A DNA stretch of 64,000 nt, taken from NCBI GenBank assembly GCA_963596015.1, contig CAVBJS010000004.1, forward strand, positions 1 to 64,000, written 5' to 3'. The position numbers were made by a program, and so were the translations under genes. The notes below the pieces were generated by a model. That model worked only from the letters and a program-made list of their open reading frames with translations, made no database searches and was not told the origin of the DNA. The DNA is from CAG-791 sp963596015 (GTDB lineage: Bacteria; Bacillota; Clostridia; Lachnospirales; Lachnospiraceae). Below, one piece after another: positions 1 through 6,340 of the stretch; the stretch's first letter is position 1, and every line of letters starts with the position of its first letter.

Positions 1-52
1 TGGGCCTCCAGAGCCACAATCTGGCGCGCTAACCAACTGCGCTATACCCACC
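1..52 (-). tRNA. tRNA-His (anticodon GTG), 3' end cut by window edge
   Basis: On the minus strand the sequence folds as the 5' part of a tRNA. The acceptor strand begins with the extra G typical of histidine tRNA (GGTGGGTA). The D arm follows, then an anticodon stem CCAGA/TCTGG holding a loop TTGTGGC, which gives anticodon GTG. The variable loop begins near position 1 and the T arm lies outside the window. It is the last member of a four-tRNA cluster transcribed leftward. Confidence 0.93.
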
Positions 53-121
53 ATAACTCAGAACCGGTAAACAGTTCTGCGTGCACTTGCACGTACTCAC
101 ATTCAATTATGAAGTGAAGAA

Positions 122-195
<74 letters not shown>

Positions 196-244
196 ATTTC
201 ATACACTAGGTATGTGCAAATGAGTTGGATCGTTTCATTTGCAG

Positions 245-315
245 AGCGGGTGATGGGAATCGAACCCACGTATCCAGCTTGGAAGGCTGGTGTTCTACCA
301 TTGAACTACACCCGC
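245..315 (-). tRNA. tRNA-Gly (anticodon TCC)
   Basis: Complete 71-nt cloverleaf on the minus strand. The acceptor stem is GCGGGTG/CACCCGC, the anticodon stem CCAGC/GCTGG encloses CTTCCAA (anticodon TCC), and the discriminator base is T. The 3' CCA is not encoded. Confidence 0.95.
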
Positions 316-339
316 ATCGACTAGGAAAAAGATGTGAGA

Positions 340-414
340 TCGGGGTGACAGGATTCGAACCTGCGACCTCCTGGTCCCAAACCAGGCGCTCTAGCCAAGC
401 TGAGCCACACCCCG
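340..414 (-). tRNA. tRNA-Pro (anticodon TGG)
   Basis: Complete cloverleaf on the minus strand with acceptor stem CGGGGTG/CACCCCG and anticodon stem CCTGG/CCAGG around TTTGGGA (anticodon TGG). It is the first tRNA of the cluster, about 70 nt downstream of a consensus promoter. The order of transcription is Pro, Gly, Arg, His. Confidence 0.95.
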
Positions 415-486
415 AAGGATAATTTTCAATGCCTTTCACATCTTAAGAAGCTTTGTTTTTGTCTCTCATTCCGTGACGCAAGAGTT

Positions 487-515
487 ATTATATAAGAGCA
501 CAAAGAAAATGTCAA
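487..515 (-). promoter_or_regulatory. Strong promoter of the tRNA cluster
   Basis: Read on the minus strand there is a perfect -35 TTGACA (510-515), a 17-bp spacer and a perfect -10 TATAAT (487-492). It faces the tRNA genes and there is no other gene between it and tRNA-Pro. Confidence 0.9.
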
Positions 516-555
516 CACTTTTTTTACATTTTTTTCAACTTTTTTCTAATTCCCA

Positions 556-579
556 AAATCCCCTGATTTTTCAGGGCTT
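556..579 (-). terminator. Possible terminator after the phosphoesterase gene
   Basis: On the minus strand, CCCTGA-aaaa-TCAGGG forms a short perfect hairpin just after the stop codon at 585, followed by GGATTTT. The T tract is short, so this is a weak terminator call. Confidence 0.4.
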
Positions 580-584
580 TGCGC

Positions 585-819
585 CTATAAATACTCAATT
601 TCAAACGTTGCTTCTCCCTTTTTATCAATATCCATAATAATATAAGACGGTCTTTTTCCCTCCTGCCGCGGATAAGAAAGGCTGCCTGGATTTAATGCAA
701 TGACATCCTTATGATAATCAATGATTGGACGATGGGTATGTCCAAACATAACGATATCAAATCCTCTTCCTTCTGCTTCACGCTCAATATCTTCGATTCC
801 GGTATTAACATAATAGTAG
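585..819 (-). CDS. Partial YfcE/MJ0936-type metallophosphoesterase, N-terminus lost at gap
   Basis: Only the C-terminal part (about 75 residues) is present. It contains the histidine motif GHTHRP followed by a block ending in LNPGSLSYPRQ, which is the metal-binding C-terminal signature of small calcineurin-like phosphodiesterases of the YfcE family. Such proteins are about 160-180 residues, so roughly half the gene is missing. The reading frame runs into the N tract at 820-829, and the sequence on the other side of the gap is repeat DNA rather than the missing N-terminus, so the gene is interrupted by the scaffold join, not demonstrably broken in the cell. The natural substrate is not deducible. 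Confidence 0.85.
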
Positions 820-829
820 NNNNNNNNNN
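820..829. other. Assembly gap (ten N)
   Basis: Ten consecutive N separate a truncated phosphoesterase gene from a truncated copy of a dispersed repeat. The length is a placeholder, so distance and even adjacency of the two sides are uncertain. Confidence 0.99.
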
Positions 830-1012
830 ATCGAAGCCGCAGGATGGTATCGGGCACGCTTTCGAAGCGTGCCCGATAGGCCCGTAATGACTGAGCATCC
901 CCGCATCAGGCGGGGATGCGAGTTCGGGCCGTGCCATCCGAAAGCAAGAGGCAGATCAAAAGCAAAACGGTGCAAAGCGCAAGGTGCGAGACATCTGCCG
1001 CGCTCCGGTGCA
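830..1012. repeat. MITE-like palindromic element, copy 1, truncated by the gap
   Basis: This stretch matches 22302-22521 closely along its whole length. It keeps the internal hairpins (TATCGGGC...GCCCGATA, and GCATCCCCGC-atca-GGCGGGGATGC enclosed by GGCCCG...CGGGCC) and ends with the same terminal sequence TCTGCCGCGCTCCGGTGCA. The left inverted-repeat arm seen in the other copy is absent because the gap lies there. No coding capacity is evident. Confidence 0.85.
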
Positions 1013-1082
1013 TGGCCGGGCGACACTAAATTCTCATAATAACTGTTACGTTATCGATATTTCCGCGCCCAGGAGATTCACG

Positions 1083-2105
1083 CTACCCTTCCGCTTCGAT
1101 CTTCCCCACCGATTTTCCTTCATAAAGACTGCCGCTCACCATGACCTGCTCCACCAAAGTGGTACGGGGACGCTCGATCTGGTCGATCAGGCGCTCTGCG
1201 GCGATACGTCCCATGCCTTCCACATCCTGTCTGATGGTAGTCAGCTGGGGCTCGATATGTCTGGCAATGCGAATACCGTCATAGCCGGCTATGGAGATAT
1301 CCCCGGGAATGGAAAGCCCCCGTTCGTAGATGGCATTGACACCGCCAAAAGCCGCAAAATCATCGGGATAGAGAATGCAGGTAGGCGGTATGGGCAGATC
1401 CAGCAATTCCAACGTCCTGCTATATGTTTCCTTGGTGTCTCTGTAAGGCGCCTCTACGACATATTCATCCGGGATCGTCAGGCCAAGTTCCGCTGCCGTC
1501 CTGTAAAAGCTGGAAAGACGGGACTGTGTAACAGCAGAATCCAGACCATGGATGTATGCGATCCGCCTGTGTCCGCACTCATAGATATAATTCACCAGAT
1601 CCTTGATCCCACCCACATTATCAGACAATACGGTGGTGCGATTATTAAACATATGGTCCACTGTCACTACCGGCAGATCGCTGCGCACCAGTTCTACGAC
1701 CTCCGGATCATAGAAATCCGTGCAGACGATAGCCACGCCGTCGAATCCTCTGTATCTGGCATGGGCCAAGTAGGACATACGGTTGCGTCTGGTCTTGCAG
1801 GTATTGATAAAGGTGATGTCGAACCCTCTGGCCTCCGCCGTGCGCTTGAAGCTATCCAATATAGCTGCATAGAAATCATGGGTCAGACCGCTCTTAGCCT
1901 CATCGGCAAAAAGCACTCCCAAACTGTAGGTTCGATTGGTCTTCAATGCTTTTGCAGCGGAATTGGGAAAATAGCCCAGCTCCGCAGCCACCTGCTTGAT
2001 CCTTCCCTTCGTCTCCTGTCCTATATCATTATGATCATTCAATGCTTTGCTCACTGTAGCCACTGATACTCCGCATACAGCTGCAATATCCTTCAGCGAT
2101 ACCAT
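1083..2105 (-). CDS. LacI/GalR-family transcriptional repressor
   Basis: A 340-residue protein with an N-terminal helix-turn-helix (residues 4-23, LKDIAAVCGVSVATVSKALN) and hinge (NSAAKALKTNRTYSLGVLF), followed by a periplasmic-binding-protein-like effector domain with the usual C-terminal pattern (GYDGIRIARHIEPQLTTIRQ). Length and architecture are standard for the family. It is divergent from the cellobiose phosphorylase gene at 2606, and the shared intergenic region holds two exact copies of a 13-bp sequence, so local control of that gene, probably with a beta-glucoside as effector, is a reasonable inference. The start is the ATG at 2103-2105, preceded by purine-rich GAAGG-type sequence. 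A TATAAT on the minus strand at 2149-2154 could be its -10 box, but no good -35 is seen. Confidence 0.93.
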   Translation of the reverse strand: MVSLKDIAAVCGVSVATVSKALNDHNDIGQETKGRIKQVAAELGYFPNSAAKALKTNRTYSLGVLFADEAKSGLTHDFYAAILDSFKRTAEARGFDITFINTCKTRRNRMSYLAHARYRGFDGVAIVCTDFYDPEVVELVRSDLPVVTVDHMFNNRTTVLSDNVGGIKDLVNYIYECGHRRIAYIHGLDSAVTQSRLSSFYRTAAELGLTIPDEYVVEAPYRDTKETYSRTLELLDLPIPPTCILYPDDFAAFGGVNAIYERGLSIPGDISIAGYDGIRIARHIEPQLTTIRQDVEGMGRIAAERLIDQIERPRTTLVEQVMVSGSLYEGKSVGKIEAEG

Positions 2106-2277
2106 CCTTCAACCTTCTCTCTCTGTAACGCACCCCGATATTTCCTTTATTATAGTACAAGCATCCGCTATGTAGTGGAACCCACACCATAATTTCTTTC
2201 AGGATTCCCCTGCCCGGTCACAGTACAGACACCGGCCAGACAATCTATCCCCACATTGTCTGCGCAGAGATTCTCCT

Positions 2278-2290
2278 CTTAATCGTTTAC
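2278..2290. promoter_or_regulatory. Candidate LacI-family operator, copy 1
   Basis: CTTAATCGTTTAC occurs here and again, identical in all 13 bases, at 2495-2507. AT-rich sequences with a central CG are typical of LacI-family sites. This copy lies between the regulator and the phosphorylase promoter. Confidence 0.5.
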
Positions 2291-2439
2291 GTATTCTTAG
2301 CATATACTATTTCTGTGCTATTTGCAAGTCTGCCCCATTTTATCTTGTGCAGTTTGCTCATTATCTCAAAAGAAGTTTCTTTTTTTAGTGCAAAGCACAC
2401 AGACGCATTTTTCTGACTTTTCGGATTTCCAGTTTAATA

Positions 2440-2507
2440 TTGCTTTTTCATATTTTGCATGTATATAATGAAGGCAAGCTCACGGACTGCGCTACTTAAT
2501 CGTTTAC
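2440..2507 (+). promoter_or_regulatory. Promoter and operator copy 2 of the cellobiose phosphorylase gene
   Basis: -35 TTGCTT (2440-2445), 18-bp spacer and consensus -10 TATAAT (2464-2469). The second copy of the 13-bp repeat (2495-2507) begins about 25 bp after the -10, a position where a bound repressor would block early transcription. Together with copy 1 at 2278 it could support looping. Confidence 0.65.
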
Positions 2508-2605
2508 TGCAGTCCCAAGTCAATCCTGTGAAAAAGAACAATCGAAAGCAAACATCAACAAAGCACTGACGTAAACATGACATGACGAAAAGAAAGGAAA
2601 AGCGT

Positions 2606-5041
2606 ATGAAATTCGGATTTTTTGACGACGCCAATCAGGAATATGTCATCACTACACCCAAGACTCCGCTGCCCTGGATCAACTATCTGGGCAACAAGGA
2701 TTTTTTTAGTCTGATTTCCAATACCTGCGGCGGCTACACCTTTTATAAGGATGCCAAGCTGCTGCGTTTGACCAGATATCGCTACAACAACGTTCCCTAT
2801 GATAATAACGGCAAGTACTTCTATATCAAAGACGGCGATACCATCTGGAATCCCGGCTGGCAGCCTACCCATACAGAGTTAGACAGCTATGAGTGCCGCC
2901 ACGGCCTTGGCTACAGCCGCTTCACCGGCAGCAAGAACGGTGTGAAGGCACAGGCTCTGTATTTCGTTCCCATGAACGATACCTGCGAAGTAGAGCAGGT
3001 AAAGCTCACCAACGAGACCAATGAAACCAAGAACATCCAGCTCTTCTCTTATGTAGAATGGTGCCTGTGGAACGCTGACGATGATATGAAGAATTTCCAG
3101 CGTAATCTTTCCACCGGCGAGGTAGAGATCGTAGACTCCACCATTTTCCATAAGACCGAGTACAGAGAGCGCCGTAACCACTATGCTCTCTATTCTGTCA
3201 ACACGCCGGTAGACGGCTATGATACCAGCCGTCAGGACTTCATCGGCATGTATGAAGGTCCGGACCATCCTGTGGCTGTGGTAAACGGTGCCTGCACCAA
3301 TTCCGTAGCCAGCGGCTGGTTCCCCATCGCTTCCCATCAGCTCAATGTGACCCTGGCTCCCGGAGAGACCAAGTCCTTTATCTTCGTTCTGGGCTATATC
3401 GAGAATCCCGAGGAAGAGAAGTGGGAAAGCAAGGCAGTTATCAATAAGACCAGAGCATGGGCTATGCTGGATCGTTACAAGACCGACGCGCAGGTAGAAG
3501 CTGCTTTCCAGGAGCTCCACGACTACTGGAAGGCTCTGCTGGCTAAGTATACCATTCAGTCCTCCAACACAGAGTTAGACCGCATGGTCAACACCTGGAA
3601 CCAGTACCAGTGCATGGTCACCTTCAATATGAGCCGCAGTGCTTCCTACTATGAGTCCGGCATCGGCCGCGGCATGGGCTTCAGAGATTCCTGTCAGGAT
3701 CTTTTAGGCTTCGTACATCTGATTCCCGATCGTGCCAGAGAGAGGATCATCGATATTGCTTCCACCCAGTTCCAGAACGGCAGCGCTTATCACCAGTATC
3801 AGCCTCTGACCAAGAAGGGCAATGCCGATATCGGCAGCGGCTTTAACGATGACCCGCTGTGGCTTATCGCAGGCACCAGTGCTTATGTTAAGGAGACCGG
3901 TGATCTGAGCATTCTGGATGAGTCCGTTCCTTTTGATAACGATGAGTCCGTGGCACAGCCTCTTATGGAGCACTTAAAGCGTTCTCTGGACTTCATCATC
4001 AACAATAAGGGCCCTCACGGTCTTCCCCTCATCGGCCGCGCCGACTGGAACGACTGCCTGAACCTTAACTGCTTCTCCGCACATCCCGGTGAGTCCTTCC
4101 AGACCTTTGGTCCCAGCGAAGGACCGGTGGCAGAATCTGTCTTCATCGCCGGCATGTTCGTCAAGTATGGCGAGGAGTATGCACAGCTTTGCGAGTTAAA
4201 GGGCGATGCTGCAGAAGCAGCCCGTGCCCGTGAAGAAGTACAGAAGATGTATGACGCTGTCCTTAAGGACGGCTGGGACGGCGAGTGGTTCGTCCGCGCC
4301 TATGATGCTCACGGCGACAAGGTTGGCTCCAAGGAATGCGAAGAAGGTCAGATCTACATCGAGCCCCAGGGCTTCTGCGTACTGGCAGGCATCGGCGTCA
4401 AGGAAGGTCTGGCTGACAAGGCACTGGCTTCCGTCAAGGATCGTCTGGATACCAAGTACGGTGTCATGATCCTGCAGCCCGCTTATACCCGCTATCACTT
4501 AGAGCTGGGTGAGATCAGCTCCTATCCCCCGGGATACAAGGAAAATGCCGGTATCTTCTGCCACAACAATCCCTGGATCTCCATCGCAGAGACTGTATGC
4601 GGCCACGGCGATCGCGCCTTCGAAGTTTACAAGAAGACCTGCCCTGCTTATATCGAGGATATCAGCGAGATCCACTGCACAGAGCCTTATGTATACTCCC
4701 AGATGGTAGCAGGACGGGATGCTAAGTTCCACGGCCAGGGCAAGAACAGCTGGCTCACCGGTACCGCTGCATGGACCTTCGTCAATGTTTCCCAGTATAT
4801 CCTGGGCATTCAGGCTACCCACAAGGGTCTGTCCGTAGATCCCTGCACCCCTAAGGACTTCGGCGACTTCACTATCAGCCGTACTTACCGGGATGCCGTT
4901 TACCATATCTCCGTTTCCAATCCGGATCACGTAGAGAAGGGCATCCGCTCCATGATCGTAGACGGTCAGGCTGTAGAGGGCAATGTGATCCCTTACGTGG
5001 AAGGCAAGAAGGAATATACGGTAGAGGTAGTCATGGGCTAA
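2606..5041 (+). CDS. Cellobiose phosphorylase (GH94)
   Basis: An 811-residue cytosolic enzyme that splits cellobiose with phosphate into glucose and alpha-glucose 1-phosphate, saving ATP during growth on cellulose or beta-glucan breakdown products. The N-terminal part (MKFGFFDDANQEYVI, GNKDFFSLISNTCGGYTF) is the GH94 beta-sandwich domain. The (alpha/alpha)6 catalytic domain contains GRGMGFRDSCQDLLG and ADWNDCLNLN, the latter carrying the general-acid Asp (about residue 483), and YPPGYKENAGIFCHNNPW further on. The length equals that of clostridial cellobiose phosphorylases. An in-frame ATG exists at 2582, but the start at 2606 is preceded by GAAAGGAAAAGCGT and begins with the family's usual N-terminus. 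Other GH94 specificities (cellodextrin phosphorylase, chitobiose phosphorylase) are less likely because of length and motif fit. The gene is monocistronic with its own terminator and a probable LacI-type operator. Confidence 0.93.
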   Translation: MKFGFFDDANQEYVITTPKTPLPWINYLGNKDFFSLISNTCGGYTFYKDAKLLRLTRYRYNNVPYDNNGKYFYIKDGDTIWNPGWQPTHTELDSYECRHGLGYSRFTGSKNGVKAQALYFVPMNDTCEVEQVKLTNETNETKNIQLFSYVEWCLWNADDDMKNFQRNLSTGEVEIVDSTIFHKTEYRERRNHYALYSVNTPVDGYDTSRQDFIGMYEGPDHPVAVVNGACTNSVASGWFPIASHQLNVTLAPGETKSFIFVLGYIENPEEEKWESKAVINKTRAWAMLDRYKTDAQVEAAFQELHDYWKALLAKYTIQSSNTELDRMVNTWNQYQCMVTFNMSRSASYYESGIGRGMGFRDSCQDLLGFVHLIPDRARERIIDIASTQFQNGSAYHQYQPLTKKGNADIGSGFNDDPLWLIAGTSAYVKETGDLSILDESVPFDNDESVAQPLMEHLKRSLDFIINNKGPHGLPLIGRADWNDCLNLNCFSAHPGESFQTFGPSEGPVAESVFIAGMFVKYGEEYAQLCELKGDAAEAARAREEVQKMYDAVLKDGWDGEWFVRAYDAHGDKVGSKECEEGQIYIEPQGFCVLAGIGVKEGLADKALASVKDRLDTKYGVMILQPAYTRYHLELGEISSYPPGYKENAGIFCHNNPWISIAETVCGHGDRAFEVYKKTCPAYIEDISEIHCTEPYVYSQMVAGRDAKFHGQGKNSWLTGTAAWTFVNVSQYILGIQATHKGLSVDPCTPKDFGDFTISRTYRDAVYHISVSNPDHVEKGIRSMIVDGQAVEGNVIPYVEGKKEYTVEVVMG

Positions 5042-5097
5042 CCCCTATGCCAGCGAAAAGCCCTATGCAAATAACTTAGGGCAAAACTGATTAAATA

Positions 5098-5149
5098 AAA
5101 AAGAGAGTAAAACCTGCAAATATATGCATCGTTTTACTCTCTTTTTTTG
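5098..5149 (+). terminator. Rho-independent terminator of the phosphorylase gene
   Basis: AAAAGAGAGTAAAAC and GTTTTACTCTCTTTT pair over 15 bp around a loop of about 17 nt, and the right arm runs into a tract of seven T. It lies about 60 nt after the stop codon. Confidence 0.9.
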
Positions 5150-5238
5150 CTTTTAAATCCCAGGATATAAAAGACAGCATGCGCCAGACAGATCGTTACT
5201 ATTCTCACGATATTCGGAAGCTATCGTCCCGACTGCAC

Positions 5239-6027
5239 CTACTTTAAAAGATGAAGCTTTCCCAGCACCTTGCGGCGCAGGATATCCAGCCTTCCAAGGG
5301 TCATATTGTAACGCACGCCTACATTGCCGCCGTACTTATCCTTATTACAGAAAATGGCGCTGGTGGTCTCTCCTTCTTTCAGCAGTTCCTCGATGGCGAT
5401 CAGTTCCGGTCCCACATAGCGAAGGGTATATTCTTTTCCGTAGTGATAAAAGAACGCATTTTCCATGGACTCGTCATGCCACAGGGCGATAATGCCGTTT
5501 CTAAGGTCCGTCTCCGTGCGGTCTCGCAGGTCTCTGGACATACGCAGGAAAGCTTCTGTCCTGCCTACGATGAAGCGGCTGGAGAGATATTTCTCCGCCT
5601 TGGTGCCGTAGGGAATATAGGCCGTAGACTCTGCTCTTCTCTCAAAAGGCATCTTCTCCGGATCATCCCCCTGAGCGGTAGCCGTCCAGAGTGTAAAATC
5701 CGCACCTTCAAAGGCAGCAGAAGGAATAGGCCGCAAAAATTCCATGTTGGCATTTAAAAGGATCAGATAGTCATACTTTGTCAGAATATCCTGTAGGCCA
5801 CAGATGCGCACCCACTTTTGCAGTACATCATAGGGCCATCCCATCTTTTTGGCATAGCAGGGATAGACATGCTCCTGCTTACCCTCCAGGATTTCCTTAT
5901 CCTCCGTAAATACATAATAATCCTTCTGTGCATCCGGCAAAAAATACTTCTCTGCGCTGTCATGAAACTGCTTCCAGAAAATACTGTAAGTGCCTGTACA
6001 ATTATAAATAATAGCGTATTTCGTCAT
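5239..6027 (-). CDS. Bacterial family 6 glycosyltransferase (ABO/alpha-Gal transferase relative) with NAN motif
   Basis: A 262-residue protein that begins like other bacterial GT6 enzymes (YAIIYNCTGTYSIFWKQF). It has the family's WHDESMENAFF block, the acceptor-side HDES...N signature of histo-blood-group A/B and alpha-1,3-galactosyltransferases. Where animal enzymes carry the metal-binding DxD, this protein has LLNANMEFL, the NAN variant described for metal-independent bacterial GT6 enzymes. It probably adds Gal or GalNAc in alpha-1,3 linkage to a surface glycan. There is no signal peptide or membrane segment. The start is the ATG at 6025-6027 because AAAGAGGTAACC precedes it and the longer reading frame upstream is translated repeat DNA. 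It is the last gene of a minus-strand series and is separated from the membrane protein gene by tandem hairpin repeats. Confidence 0.85.
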   Translation of the reverse strand: MTKYAIIYNCTGTYSIFWKQFHDSAEKYFLPDAQKDYYVFTEDKEILEGKQEHVYPCYAKKMGWPYDVLQKWVRICGLQDILTKYDYLILLNANMEFLRPIPSAAFEGADFTLWTATAQGDDPEKMPFERRAESTAYIPYGTKAEKYLSSRFIVGRTEAFLRMSRDLRDRTETDLRNGIIALWHDESMENAFFYHYGKEYTLRYVGPELIAIEELLKEGETTSAIFCNKDKYGGNVGVRYNMTLGRLDILRRKVLGKLHLLK

Positions 6028-6030
6028 GGT

Positions 6031-6340
6031 TACCTCTTTATGCCGCAGCTTGTCTGCGGCTACGTGAGGAGAATTTCGCGCAGGCGAATTCTCCGATGCG
6101 ATACGCATTGATGGCGTTTACGCCATCAATGTCGTTTGAAAGAAATGCCATCGGGCATTTCTTTCAAACTCACCTCTTTATGCCGCAGCTTGCTGCGGCT
6201 ACGTGAGGAGAATTTCGCGCAGGCGAATTCTCCGATGCGATACGCATTGATGGCGTTTACGCCATCAATGTCGTTTGAAAGAAATGCCATCGGGCATTTC
6301 TTTCAAACTCACCTCTTTATGCCGCAGCTTGTCTGCGGCT
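6031..6340. repeat. Tandem hairpin repeat (family A), two units of about 140 bp plus a third partial
   Basis: The unit starts with CACCTCTTTATGCCGCAG at 6031, 6171 and 6310 (plus-strand reading). Each full unit contains four palindromes: GCCGCAG-acaa-GCTGCGGC, an imperfect GGAGAATT...AAATTCTCC, CATTGATGGCG...CGCCATCAATG, and GTTTGAAAGAAATGCC...GGCATTTCTTTCAAAC. On the minus strand the last element reads hairpin, then AAAGAGGTAACC, then the ATG of the GT6 gene, so the repeat supplies the Shine-Dalgarno sequence. The partial unit at 6310-6340 provides the last codons and the TAA stop of the upstream membrane-protein gene. Confidence 0.9.

Noticed and set aside
984..2066. Long plus-strand ORF of 360 codons
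   Set aside because: Antisense shadow of the LacI-family gene; the minus strand has the helix-turn-helix and full family similarity.
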